The notes: a model not told the origin generated them from the letters alone. A DNA stretch of 64,000 nucleotides from Dyadobacter sp. CY261 (GCF_021440085.1 NZ_JAKCPW010000010.1:186001-250000), one strand, 5' to 3'. Numbered from the stretch's first letter, positions 41,976 to 51,082 are shown. A program made the numbers and translations.

Positions 41976-44387
41976 TCAGTTTTTGAAGATCCTTTGCGTA
42001 AAAAGTCGCTCTTTGCCCTTCTCAACCTGCAAAATGTAAATGCCTTTTGGCAGATTTGAAATGGATACCCTTCCGTTGCGGTTTACCTGGCTCCGCATGA
42101 GTTCCACACCCGACATGCTGGTCAATTTCACGGTTGCGGAACCGACGTGCGCCGGCATTTGCAGGTCGACAAACTCAGTCAGCGGATTAGGACCGAGGCG
42201 GAAAGCTGCTTCACCATTGCGGTACAATGCAATGATTTTAGAATATTCGAACTGGCCGTCGATATCCACCTGTTTGAGCCGGTAATAAGTAGTCGCATCC
42301 GGGACCTCATTATCGGTAAATGTGTAAAAACGGGCCTGCTGCGAGTTATGATTACCTTTTACTTCTCCTATCATCCGAAAATCAACCCCATCGACCGAGC
42401 GCTCGATTTCGAAACGCTCGTTATCGATTTCGGACACTGTTTTCCAATAAAGCTGTGCATTCCCGCCATCAAGTTCTTTGAGATAAAAATCGGCCAGTTC
42501 CACCGGCAACGGATCTTCGATCGGCAAGGTCAAATGGGCAAGCAACCTGACGTACGCTGCCTGGTAATAAATGGCCGGCTCGGTAATCTCCCAACTGTTG
42601 GTAGGCCAACCGGTATTGAAATCGAGGTAGCTCTTCTGGCGGGGTTGGCCATACGGCGGTGACTGCGAGGAGATCGTATAGTCGGCATTCGGGCCGCCCA
42701 CTACGTAACCCGGCGCCGGCCCGTTCGGCGAGGTCAGCGCATTGTCGTATATGGTGCCGTCATTGAACCAGGTGTGGTAAATTTCATTCGCGCAACGGTC
42801 GCCGCCCGCGGAGTACATATTAGACAAATACACGATTCCCTGTGGGTTAACTCCGTGAAAGTAATGGATTTGCTCGGCCGCCTTACGTCTCAGGCTGTTG
42901 GCATCCCCCAGCCCGGCTTTAAGCATCGTGCGGTTTACATTAGCATAATCTGCCTTCGGCATATTGCTACCCCAGTGGTACGACCAGTCAGGCATAAATG
43001 CGCGGTACAAATCGGCGGTTGTCCAGCCGAAGAAGTCGTTCCAGTTACCATTTACAGCTGTTCCTGCGGAGTTTGTGATCGCAGTAGCTACCGCCGTCGT
43101 TGCACCGGGTAATTTCGCATAACGTAGCAATGCATCCTGCAATTCGGTGGCGTCCACGCCCCAGTAGCCGGAGCTCATGACATCGGTACCGGCATAGTTG
43201 TTTACCACAAACTGGTTATATACCGCATTACCCGTCTTTTCGAAAAGATAGATCGCGGCGATCACCATCATATTACGCTGCGGCCCAACGCCCACATCCG
43301 CATCGCCGGAAACAATGCTACCGTCGTCACAATTCGTTTGGAGCGTGTTTCCATTATAAAACGGCAACACATAATTGAAACAACTGATCGCTTTGGCTTC
43401 CAGCTGGCTGGCGTATGCAGCGAGCAGCGGATTGCCTGCATAAACGAGCGCGGCATGAGAGAATACCGAGGCGATCGTAGCCGAGGCCGACGTGCAGGTG
43501 GGGCCATAGTAGCGGCCGTCCACATTAGCACTGGGTGGGGAGGAAATGTTTTCGCTGTAATTGCGGCTGCCCATTTTGTTGTGGGTACTGCCGTCGGCAT
43601 TGGTCATTTTAAAAAGCCAGTCGAGCTCCCATTTCACCTCGTCCAGAATGTCGGGAATGCCGTTTTTGCTTTCGGGTATATTGAAATTATCCGTAAAAAC
43701 CGACGGATTTTCCTCATATGCGTACAGGAGATCGTGCAGGGGGCTGTGCGTGAAGGATACATATTTGTTATAATCCCCGGCATCGAACCAGCCGCCTGTA
43801 AGGTTCTTTTCGAGCGCGGCATTGCCTTGCTCGTAGACGTACCGGGCATTGGCATCCTGCAAAGGATTCATAAAGTTGTTGCCGTCGGTCCATTTGCTCT
43901 GGGCATAGGGGATGGCTTTGGCCATATTACAGCGGTTGTAATAGAACATTTTCATAGCCGCCAACATCACATTTCCGTACGGATTGGCTGTGATTTCAAA
44001 AACCGCAGACCGCTGGCCATTGACGGGATCAAATACATAATAGCTACCCGTGGCCGTGAGCACTGAGAAATCGAACCACCAGCCCCGGTCGCCCGAGTTG
44101 TCCTGGGTGTTTCCGTTATTCCAAACCGAAATCGGGCCCGAGAATGCGACAGCATCGGTAACGCTGTTACGCACTTCTAGCGTCGCAGGTGGCGCATAGC
44201 TCAATGCCGCATTGTAACCCTGGACGGGATTGCTCAAAACTGCGACCTTCTCAGCCGTGGGTGCATAGCCAAATTGATCGACGTGGATAAACTGGCTGAT
44301 CTGTGCGACTCCCCGCACCGACAGCAAAATAGCCAGCATAAATGTAAGAATGCCCCTTCCGGACAAGTGGAGGTAATGTTTCCTCAT
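41976..44387 (-). CDS. Secreted GH9 endoglucanase with T9SS sorting domain
   Basis: The protein has 803 residues. A Sec signal peptide ends near GVAQ. Residues 30-135 form the Ig-like CelD_N domain (SQFIHVDQFGYAPTAEKVAVLSNP). The GH9 (alpha/alpha)6 domain follows, with the catalytic base region GGWFDAGDYNKYVSF (Asp202, Asp205) and the catalytic acid region WEITEPAIYYQAAYVRLLA near residue 600. Then come a linker, an FN3-like segment with DNERFEIERS, and a type A T9SS C-terminal domain ending KGIYILQVEKG...FTQRIFKN. It should be exported through the outer membrane to cleave beta-1,4-glucans. Confidence 0.92.
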   Translation of the reverse strand: MRKHYLHLSGRGILTFMLAILLSVRGVAQISQFIHVDQFGYAPTAEKVAVLSNPVQGYNAALSYAPPATLEVRNSVTDAVAFSGPISVWNNGNTQDNSGDRGWWFDFSVLTATGSYYVFDPVNGQRSAVFEITANPYGNVMLAAMKMFYYNRCNMAKAIPYAQSKWTDGNNFMNPLQDANARYVYEQGNAALEKNLTGGWFDAGDYNKYVSFTHSPLHDLLYAYEENPSVFTDNFNIPESKNGIPDILDEVKWELDWLFKMTNADGSTHNKMGSRNYSENISSPPSANVDGRYYGPTCTSASATIASVFSHAALVYAGNPLLAAYASQLEAKAISCFNYVLPFYNGNTLQTNCDDGSIVSGDADVGVGPQRNMMVIAAIYLFEKTGNAVYNQFVVNNYAGTDVMSSGYWGVDATELQDALLRYAKLPGATTAVATAITNSAGTAVNGNWNDFFGWTTADLYRAFMPDWSYHWGSNMPKADYANVNRTMLKAGLGDANSLRRKAAEQIHYFHGVNPQGIVYLSNMYSAGGDRCANEIYHTWFNDGTIYDNALTSPNGPAPGYVVGGPNADYTISSQSPPYGQPRQKSYLDFNTGWPTNSWEITEPAIYYQAAYVRLLAHLTLPIEDPLPVELADFYLKELDGGNAQLYWKTVSEIDNERFEIERSVDGVDFRMIGEVKGNHNSQQARFYTFTDNEVPDATTYYRLKQVDIDGQFEYSKIIALYRNGEAAFRLGPNPLTEFVDLQMPAHVGSATVKLTSMSGVELMRSQVNRNGRVSISNLPKGIYILQVEKGKERLFTQRIFKN

Positions 44388-44515
44388 GGCTGCATGTGTT
44401 TGAGTGAAATGAAATTACTGTGTCGACGAGCAACAACAGAGTGGCAGGAAGGCCTTCTAAATAGGATGGGAGTCTGATTTCAGGCGCAGCATCTCGCCGG
44501 GACTGAAAAGTGATT

Positions 44516-44546
44516 CAAATTTATTCTAAATATTTTTTAGAACAAA
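44516..44546 (-). promoter_or_regulatory. Promoter of the GH9 gene with a palindrome filling its spacer
   Basis: On the minus strand TTTG (44543-44546), a 19-bp spacer and TAAATTTG (44516-44523) match the Bacteroidota promoter exactly. The spacer (44524-44542) is itself an inverted repeat TTCTAAA-N5-TTTAGAA, a strong candidate operator. The implied leader is about 120 nt. Confidence 0.6.
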
Positions 44547-44585
44547 TAATCATCATTGCTAGAATTTATTAAGCGTAACACATTT

Positions 44586-44617
44586 TTTGTCTTAAAAATA
44601 ATGCAAAAATATATTTA
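44586..44617 (+). promoter_or_regulatory. Promoter of the phenylalanine/tyrosine catabolic operon
   Basis: TTTG (44586-44589), a 20-bp spacer and TATATTTA (44610-44617) fit the Bacteroidota promoter with one mismatch. The implied leader is about 60 nt before the hmgA start. Confidence 0.5.
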
Positions 44618-44681
44618 AATATTGATTTGTTTTTCATATAATTGTATTGACAACTATTGGCTAACTTACTATCAAAAGGAT

Positions 44682-45845
44682 ATGCCGATCTACCAACAAC
44701 GAGGAACCATTCCGCCGAAGCGCCATACGCAATTTCGCAAAAGCGATGGCGGGCTTCACTATGAGGAGCTCTTTGGGACGATCGGTTTCGAAGGCATGTC
44801 TTCCCTCCTCTATCATACCTGGCGACCTACGCAGGTAAAATCCATTGGCGAGCCTTATGACGTGTCGCCACGCATTGCGATAGACAACAATATGACCATG
44901 CGGAAGCTGATCGGCTTCGACATTCGCCCCGCAGCCGATTACCTCGATAGCCGTGTGCCGCTGCTTGTCAATCGCGACATTATCCTGGGATTAGCGGCCC
45001 CGACAGGCGGGCAAATGGGCTATTTTTATAAAAACGCAGATGCCGACGAGCTGCTTTTCATCCACCGTGGCTCCGGCAGGCTTCGGACCCCATTCGGACA
45101 AGTACCATTCACCTATGGCGATTATGTAATCATCCCTCGCGGCACGATTTACCAGATCGAGTTCGATGGCTCCGACAACCGCTTGCTCTACCTGGAATCA
45201 CATTCCCCAATTTATACGCCAAAACGTTACAGAAACCATTTCGGGCAACTGACGGAGCATTCACCCTATTGCGAGCGGGATTATATTCTGCCGGGAGACC
45301 TCGAAACGCACGACGAGCACGGCGATTTTCTGATCAGGATCAAGAAGCAGAACCATATTCATCCGGTAACGTACGAAGCCCATCCGTTCGATCTCGTCGG
45401 TTGGGATGGTTACAATTACCCTTGGGCTTTTTCGATCCACAATTTCGAGCCTATTACCGGCCGCATCCACCAGCCGCCACCCGTGCACCAGACCTTCCAG
45501 ACCGACGCATTCGTGGTATGCTCCTTCTGTCCGAGACTTTACGACTACCACCCACTGGCTATTCCAGCGCCTTATAACCACAGCAATATTGATTCCGACG
45601 AAGTGCTCTATTACGTCGACGGTGATTTTATGAGCCGGAACGATATCGCGCAGGGGCATATCACCCTCCATCCCGGCGGCATCCCCCACGGCCCGCACCC
45701 AGGCGCATACGAGCGGAGCATCGGCAAAAAAGAAACGCAAGAACTAGCCGTCATGGTCGACACATTCCGCCCGCTGATGCTAACGGAAGAGGCCATGGCG
45801 ATTGATGACGGACGCTACTTTTCGAGCTGGGCGGAGGAGTTTTGA
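44682..45845 (+). CDS. hmgA: Homogentisate 1,2-dioxygenase
   Basis: From the ATG at 44682 the protein has 387 residues; a longer frame from 44622 would begin within the promoter region, and an AAAGGA sequence just precedes the chosen start. It opens homogentisate to maleylacetoacetate with Fe(II). Typical segments are MPIYQQRGTIPPKRHTQF, ELLFIHRGSGRLRTPFG and the cupin end YNHSNIDSDEVLYY with LHPGGIPHGPHPG, which supply the His and Glu iron ligands. First gene of the operon with hppD, phhA and fahA. Confidence 0.92.
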   Translation: MPIYQQRGTIPPKRHTQFRKSDGGLHYEELFGTIGFEGMSSLLYHTWRPTQVKSIGEPYDVSPRIAIDNNMTMRKLIGFDIRPAADYLDSRVPLLVNRDIILGLAAPTGGQMGYFYKNADADELLFIHRGSGRLRTPFGQVPFTYGDYVIIPRGTIYQIEFDGSDNRLLYLESHSPIYTPKRYRNHFGQLTEHSPYCERDYILPGDLETHDEHGDFLIRIKKQNHIHPVTYEAHPFDLVGWDGYNYPWAFSIHNFEPITGRIHQPPPVHQTFQTDAFVVCSFCPRLYDYHPLAIPAPYNHSNIDSDEVLYYVDGDFMSRNDIAQGHITLHPGGIPHGPHPGAYERSIGKKETQELAVMVDTFRPLMLTEEAMAIDDGRYFSSWAEEF

Positions 45846-46056
45846 ATGACTGAATGAGTGAATGGTTAAGTAACTCGTTTTCAAACGAGTTAATCAAGGA
45901 AACTTACCCCGAATTTTCACGCATTCATTCATCACTTTCTTTACTCATTCAACATTCACCCATTAACTCATCAACTCATTCACCCATTAACTCATTAACT
46001 CATCAACTCATTCACTCATCAACTCATCAACTCATCAACTCATTAACTCATTCACA
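45846..46056. repeat. Inverted octamer array in the hmgA-hppD junction
   Basis: The gap starts at the hmgA stop with GAATGACTGAATGAGTGAATG and ends at the hppD start with at least twelve ACTCATTC/AACTCATC-like units (about 45920-46054). Between the arms lies a perfect 10-bp palindrome TAACTCGTTT-TC-AAACGAGTTA (45871-45892). Same repeat family as at the tldD-tldE junctions. Confidence 0.8.
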
Positions 46057-47187
46057 ATGTCCACTCTACCCGCCCCCACCGCTCCCGCGACAGCATCGCC
46101 CGACTTCTTACCCATTAACGGCACCGATTATGTCGAACTGTACGTCGGCAATGCCCTGCAATCAGCGCATTATTTCCGGAATGCTTTCGGGTTTCAGCCG
46201 CTGGCGATGGCGGGACTTGAAACGGGCCTCACCGACCGCGAATCCTATGTGGTTGTTCAGGGCAAGATCCGGCTGGTTTTTACTTCGACTTTGCATGGTG
46301 GTACTGCCATTGGGGCGCATATTGATCGACATGGCGACGGCGTGAAGGCCATTGCGCTATGGGTCGATGACGCGCGGAAGGCTTATCAGGAAACCGTCAG
46401 CCGAGGGGCGCGGCCGTTTTTGGAACCCATTGCAGAAAAGGATAAAGACGGGCAAACGGTCCGGTCGGGAATATGCACTTATGGAGATACTGTGCATGTT
46501 TTTGTCGAGCGGAAGGATTATGACGGTATTTTCCTGCCCGGGTTCGCGCCATGGCGGCCAGAACATTCGCCGGAGTCCGCCGGATTGCAATACATTGACC
46601 ATATGGTCGGCAATGTGGGCTGGAACGAAATGAACCGGTGGGTGAAGTTTTATGAGGAGGTGATGGGATTCAAGATGATGGTTTCATTTGACGATAAGGA
46701 TATTTCGACTGATTATTCAGCGCTGATGAGCAAGGTCATGAGCAATGGCAACGGGCGTATCAAATTTCCGATCAACGAGCCGGCAGAGGGGAAAAAGAGG
46801 TCACAGATCGAAGAATACCTCGACTTTTACGGCGGCCCGGGCGTGCAGCACATTGCCGTGGCTACCCATCACATCGTGGATACCGTGCGGGCGCTGCGCG
46901 ACCGGGGCGTGGAGTTTTTACGTGTGCCGGCTGCCTATTATGACGAACTGCTGAGTCGTGTTGGCCATATCGACGAGGACATTGCCAGTCTTCGCGAGCT
47001 CGGCATTCTGGTGGACAGGGACGATGAAGGGTATTTGCTGCAAATTTTCACCAAACCCGTCATGCCCCGCCCTACTTTGTTTTTTGAGATTATTCAGAGA
47101 AAAGGAGCCCATTCGTTTGGCAAAGGCAATTTCAAAGCATTATTCGAAGCTATTGAACGCGAACAAATGCTGCGGGGCACACTCTAA
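46057..47187 (+). CDS. hppD: 4-hydroxyphenylpyruvate dioxygenase
   Basis: The protein has 376 residues. It converts 4-hydroxyphenylpyruvate to homogentisate. The facial triad is His182 (LQYIDHMVGNV), His265 (GPGVQHIAVAT) and Glu344 (LFFEIIQRKG). The C-terminal end GKGNFKALFEAIEREQMLRG is typical. It starts directly after the octamer array and is 18 bp from phhA. Confidence 0.94.
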   Translation: MSTLPAPTAPATASPDFLPINGTDYVELYVGNALQSAHYFRNAFGFQPLAMAGLETGLTDRESYVVVQGKIRLVFTSTLHGGTAIGAHIDRHGDGVKAIALWVDDARKAYQETVSRGARPFLEPIAEKDKDGQTVRSGICTYGDTVHVFVERKDYDGIFLPGFAPWRPEHSPESAGLQYIDHMVGNVGWNEMNRWVKFYEEVMGFKMMVSFDDKDISTDYSALMSKVMSNGNGRIKFPINEPAEGKKRSQIEEYLDFYGGPGVQHIAVATHHIVDTVRALRDRGVEFLRVPAAYYDELLSRVGHIDEDIASLRELGILVDRDDEGYLLQIFTKPVMPRPTLFFEIIQRKGAHSFGKGNFKALFEAIEREQMLRGTL

Positions 47188-47205
47188 TGTAAACCCACGT
47201 CAACC

Positions 47206-47934
47206 ATGAACCAGCACTATAAACGATACACCGAAACTGACCACCGGATGTGGAAACAGCTTTTCGAACGGCAAATGGAACAGCTCCCGCGCGTTGCCAG
47301 CCGGGCTTATCTGGACGGGATCGGGAAAGTGGGTTTTGTGGCCGATCATATCCCGGATTTCGAACGGGAAACCAATCCCAAATTGCGCGCCTTGACCGGC
47401 TGGGAAGTGTACGTAGTGCCCGGCCTGATCCCCCACCGCGAGTTTTACACGCATTTATACAATCGCCAGTTCCCGGCATCGAACTGGTTGCGCAAGCCTG
47501 AACAGATCGATTACCTGGAAGAACCCGACATGTTTCATGACACTTTCGGACACGTGCCGCTGCTTAGCAACCAGCTATTTTGCGATTTCATGGCGCATTT
47601 GAGTGAGGTTGCATTGAAGCATATTGACCAAGAGGAAATCCTGCAACGCATTTCGAGACTGTATTGGTACACCGTCGAATTCGGGCTGATCCGCGAGAAT
47701 GGTGACCTGAAAATCTATGGAGGCGGCATTATTTCGTCATCGGGTGAAAGCCGGTATTGCCTGGGAAAGGATGTTCCGAAAATCGATTTTGACCTGGCGC
47801 TGGTGCTCGATACGCCCTACCATATCGATCGCTATCAGGACCATTATTTTGTCATCCATTCTTATGACCAGCTTTACGAATCGGTAACCCGCATTGAACC
47901 ATTGCTGGAAGCTTATTTGGCCCAGCAGGCATAA
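47206..47934 (+). CDS. phhA: Phenylalanine 4-monooxygenase
   Basis: The protein has 242 residues, the length of a bacterial catalytic domain without the regulatory N-terminus of animal enzymes. Iron ligands are His111 and His116 (FHDTFGHVPLL) and Glu158 (YWYTVEFGLI). It hydroxylates phenylalanine to tyrosine with tetrahydropterin. The pterin-recycling gene is not in this operon. fahA starts 13 bp after its stop. Confidence 0.94.
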   Translation: MNQHYKRYTETDHRMWKQLFERQMEQLPRVASRAYLDGIGKVGFVADHIPDFERETNPKLRALTGWEVYVVPGLIPHREFYTHLYNRQFPASNWLRKPEQIDYLEEPDMFHDTFGHVPLLSNQLFCDFMAHLSEVALKHIDQEEILQRISRLYWYTVEFGLIRENGDLKIYGGGIISSSGESRYCLGKDVPKIDFDLALVLDTPYHIDRYQDHYFVIHSYDQLYESVTRIEPLLEAYLAQQA

Positions 47935-47947
47935 AAACGTCGCCCTT

Positions 47948-49186
47948 ATGTTACAATCCTGGCTTCCCGTGCCGCCCGATTCCGACTTTTCCATTTATAA
48001 CCTGCCGTTCGGGATATTCAGTGATGAGCGTCCGGCGCGGGCTGGTGTGGCCATCGGCGAATGGGTCGTGGACCTGACCGCCGCTTATGCATTAAACCTC
48101 TTCCCCCATTATCCCGAAGCCGGCGGTGCTTTTCGAAAACCGGTTTTGAATGACCTCATCGGCCTTGGCAGGGAGTTTTCGGAATATGTACGCAAAACGA
48201 TCCAGGACGCGCTGTTTGATCACGATTCGGTCCTGCACCAGTATGCCGGCCATTTGCTGATCCGGCAAAAGGATGTTCAAATGCATATGCCGCTGAAAGT
48301 CGGAAATTACACCGATTTTTATTCCAGCGAGGAACATGCATTCAGCGTCGGGCAGATTTTCAGACCCGATAACCCCCTTTTTCCCAATTGGAAACAAATG
48401 CCCGTCGCCTACCACGGCCGAGCGTCATCGATCGTCGCGTCGGGTACACCGGTGTACCGTCCACAGGGACAAGTGGGGCAGGCGAGCGGTAATCCCGCAT
48501 TTGTCGCGACCCGTGCGCTGGACTATGAACTGGAACTGGCATTTGTGATAGGTAAGGATTCGACCTTTGGCCGACCTGTTCCGGTCGGGGAAGCGGAGGA
48601 TTATATTTTTGGAATGCTGCTTTTCAACGACTGGTCGGCACGGGACATCCAGCGATGGGAATACCAGCCACTGGGGCCATTTACGAGCAAAAATTTTGCT
48701 TCCGGCATTTCTCCGTGGATCGTCACCTGGGAAGCCTTGCACCCTTTCCGTGTACCGGCACCAGCGCAGTTGCCCAGGCCACTTCCTTATCTCTCAATTG
48801 AACCACGACTGAATTTCGATCTTTCGCTTTCCGTAGGTATTAAGCCCGAAAATGGCAGCGAATATGAAGTTTGCCAAACCAATGCGCAGCACCTTTACTG
48901 GACTGCTGCCCAGCAGATCGCACATCACACGATTACCGGTTGTAACCTGCAAACCGGAGACCTTCTCGCGACCGGGACAATCAGCGGCCGCGGCATTTCG
49001 CAGAAAGGTTGCCTGCTTGAAGCGACGTTGAATGGCCGGCAAAGTGTAAAACTAGGCGACGGTGTCGAAAGACGTTTTCTGGAAGACAACGACGAGGTGG
49101 TTATGCGGGGTTTTGGTCAAAAAGAAAAGATCCGTGTCGGCTTTGGAGAACTACGAGGAAAAGTTTTACCAGCAATCCAGGGTTAA
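47948..49186 (+). CDS. fahA: Fumarylacetoacetase
   Basis: From the ATG at 47948 the protein has 412 residues. It splits fumarylacetoacetate to fumarate and acetoacetate. Typical blocks are MPVAYHGRASSIVASGTPVYRPQGQ, ALDYELELAFVIG, LFNDWSARDIQRWEYQPLGPFTSKNFA and GDLLATGTISG; they carry the Mg2+ ligands. It ends the pathway of the operon; a maleylacetoacetate isomerase gene is not present between it and hmgA. Confidence 0.93.
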   Translation: MLQSWLPVPPDSDFSIYNLPFGIFSDERPARAGVAIGEWVVDLTAAYALNLFPHYPEAGGAFRKPVLNDLIGLGREFSEYVRKTIQDALFDHDSVLHQYAGHLLIRQKDVQMHMPLKVGNYTDFYSSEEHAFSVGQIFRPDNPLFPNWKQMPVAYHGRASSIVASGTPVYRPQGQVGQASGNPAFVATRALDYELELAFVIGKDSTFGRPVPVGEAEDYIFGMLLFNDWSARDIQRWEYQPLGPFTSKNFASGISPWIVTWEALHPFRVPAPAQLPRPLPYLSIEPRLNFDLSLSVGIKPENGSEYEVCQTNAQHLYWTAAQQIAHHTITGCNLQTGDLLATGTISGRGISQKGCLLEATLNGRQSVKLGDGVERRFLEDNDEVVMRGFGQKEKIRVGFGELRGKVLPAIQG

Positions 49187-49210
49187 CGCCATTTACACAA
49201 AACCACTTCA

Positions 49211-49242
49211 TTTGTAAAAATAAATACCAGTTGGTATATTTG
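49211..49242 (+). promoter_or_regulatory. Promoter and operator of the tetR-type gene
   Basis: TTTG (49211-49214), a 20-bp spacer and TATATTTG (49235-49242) match the Bacteroidota consensus exactly. An inverted repeat ATACCA-GT-TGGTAT (49224-49237) overlaps the -7 box, as expected for autorepression. The start codon lies 5 bp after the -7 box, so the mRNA may be leaderless. Confidence 0.65.
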
Positions 49243-49246
49243 TATT

Positions 49247-49849
49247 ATGAACGTAGGAACAACCAAAGCCGAGCGTACCCGTCAATTCATCATCGAGAAA
49301 ACCGCTGAAATTTTCAACCGGAAGGGATACGCAGGCACATCCATGTCGGATATTACCGAGGCAACCGGCCTCACGAAAGGAAGCATTTACGGAAACTTTG
49401 AAAACAAGGAAGAAGTGGCCCTGGCGGTGTTTGAATACAACCGGTCGCTGGTTTTCAACAGCGTGCAGGCACAACTTGAAAAAGCACGAAGCTATTACGA
49501 AAAACTGATGGTGTATGGACGTGTTTATAAAGAAGTCATCGCTACGGTGGGCAATCGTGGTGGCTGCCCCATTCTGAATACGGCGGTAGAAGCAGACGAT
49601 ACCAATATCCCACTGCAATTGAGTGCAGCCAAAGCGCTGTTCAGTTGGAAAAAGAATTTGGTCAATATTATCGTGCAGGGTACGGAAGCCGGGGAATTTC
49701 AACCAGGCGTCAATGCGGAAGCCATGGCTGTTTCGATCATTGCGTTGATTGAAGGCGGGGTGATGATGTCCAAGGTTACCAACGATTACAGCAATATGGA
49801 TCATGTTCTGCTGACGGTACAATTACTTGTTAATCAGATCAAAGCCTGA
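49247..49849 (+). CDS. TetR/AcrR-family regulator
   Basis: The protein has 200 residues. The N-terminal HTH is clear: IIEKTAEIFNRKGYAGTSMSDITEATGLTKGSIYGNFENKEEVALAVFEY. The C-terminal ligand domain belongs to the group with GGCPILNTAVEADD. The gene has its own promoter with an overlapping palindrome, so it is probably autorepressed. It could regulate either the tyrosine operon upstream or the metal-efflux operon that converges on it; this cannot be decided from sequence. Confidence 0.9.
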   Translation: MNVGTTKAERTRQFIIEKTAEIFNRKGYAGTSMSDITEATGLTKGSIYGNFENKEEVALAVFEYNRSLVFNSVQAQLEKARSYYEKLMVYGRVYKEVIATVGNRGGCPILNTAVEADDTNIPLQLSAAKALFSWKKNLVNIIVQGTEAGEFQPGVNAEAMAVSIIALIEGGVMMSKVTNDYSNMDHVLLTVQLLVNQIKA

Positions 49850-49856
49850 CAAAGTC

Positions 49857-49896
49857 GGCGGGAAGGGTGGATACAACCAGATATCACCCTCCCGCC
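49857..49896. terminator. Hairpin between convergent tetR and cusB-type genes
   Basis: A 12-bp stem with one bulged A (49857-49869 with 49885-49896) and a 15-nt loop lies between the two stops. No T-tract on either side, so it may be a weak or Rho-aided bidirectional terminator. Confidence 0.6.
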
Positions 49897-49909
49897 AACA
49901 TATCGCGCG

Positions 49910-51082
49910 TTACTCCTCTTCCTCGTCCGCGTTTTTCAGTTTCGACAGCAATGCATAAGCCCCGTTTAAAACAAATTCGGGATTCTCTTTAAACCCGGCA
50001 GGCATTTTCACTTCCGTAAAACCATTTTCAGAAATACCCTTTATCACCTCCACCATCTCAAAACTCCTTGCCTTTTCCGAATTTTTGACAAAAACGTAGG
50101 GTTTGCCTTCAAAATCGAGCACGGCCTCGTCCGGTAATGCGTTCACAGCATTAGCGCCTGTCTCGATAATGGCTTTCACAAAATTCTGTGGCAACAAGCT
50201 ATGGTCCTCGTTTTCAAGATGGCAGTGCACGCGCACCGTGCGGTCGTCATTGATTTTCTGGTTGATGAGATAAACTTTCGCCACGTCTTCCTGCGACGGA
50301 TTGTTGCTCACCCGAAACCGTACTAGTTGTCCCAGCTTTACTTTGGGAATATCCTGTTCAAAAACAGACAGTTCTACATGCAAATGATCGGTGTCCACAA
50401 TCTCGAACATGACATCGGTTGGGTTCACATATTTACCCAAATTCACATTCACGACCGTCACCGAACCTGAAATCGGCGAGCGGATCGCCGCGGTGCTTAC
50501 GATATTTCCCTTGTCCAACCCAGCCAGGTCGATTCCCGCCGTGCGGACGCGTTCTCTTAAACCCGCCAGCCGGACCCGCAGCATTTTCAACTCCGAAGCT
50601 GATTGTTGCAATGCTTTTTGCGCATTTACATGCTCCTTGCTCAGGTCGCTTTGCCGTTGGTATTCCTGCCCGGCATATTCCAGCTTGCTCTGCGTTTCGA
50701 GGTAGTCTTGTTGTATGGAGATAAAATCAGGGTTTTCGATTATCGCGAGAACCTCTCCCTTCTTGACTTTCATCCCCTGCAAAAGTTCCGACTTCCGCAC
50801 AAACCCGCCGAGCGGCGCTGAAATACTGACCAGATTCTGCGGCGGGATGTCGATTACTCCATTCGCGATCACTGTCCCGCTCAATTTCCGGACAGAGAAA
50901 CCACCGGTTTCGATACCGGCCGTTTCATACTGCGTTTCGGTAAGCTCAACTTGACTGCTTTCCTCAGCCACCGGTGCTTCCTGCGTTGCTTCGGCGTCCT
51001 TCTCCTTTCCCGATTTGCAGGCACCCAGAGCGAAGGCCAGCATCAGGAACAATGCGATATTTTTCATGGATTTATGGCTCAT
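49910..51082 (-). CDS. CusB/CzcB-type efflux adaptor lipoprotein
   Basis: The protein has 390 residues. The lipoprotein signal ends in lipobox FALGAC. If the second ATG (51067) is used, the signal is shorter by five residues. The adaptor layout is present: a barrel-sandwich hybrid domain (LVSISAPLGGFVRKSELLQGMKVKKGEVLAIIENPDFISIQQDYLETQ), a helical hairpin, then SPISGSVTVVNVNLGKYVNPTDVMFEIVDTD and a C-terminal beta-barrel. It links the inner-membrane pump to the outer-membrane channel. The start overlaps the pump gene by 11 bp. Confidence 0.9.
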   Translation of the reverse strand: MSHKSMKNIALFLMLAFALGACKSGKEKDAEATQEAPVAEESSQVELTETQYETAGIETGGFSVRKLSGTVIANGVIDIPPQNLVSISAPLGGFVRKSELLQGMKVKKGEVLAIIENPDFISIQQDYLETQSKLEYAGQEYQRQSDLSKEHVNAQKALQQSASELKMLRVRLAGLRERVRTAGIDLAGLDKGNIVSTAAIRSPISGSVTVVNVNLGKYVNPTDVMFEIVDTDHLHVELSVFEQDIPKVKLGQLVRFRVSNNPSQEDVAKVYLINQKINDDRTVRVHCHLENEDHSLLPQNFVKAIIETGANAVNALPDEAVLDFEGKPYVFVKNSEKARSFEMVEVIKGISENGFTEVKMPAGFKENPEFVLNGAYALLSKLKNADEEEE

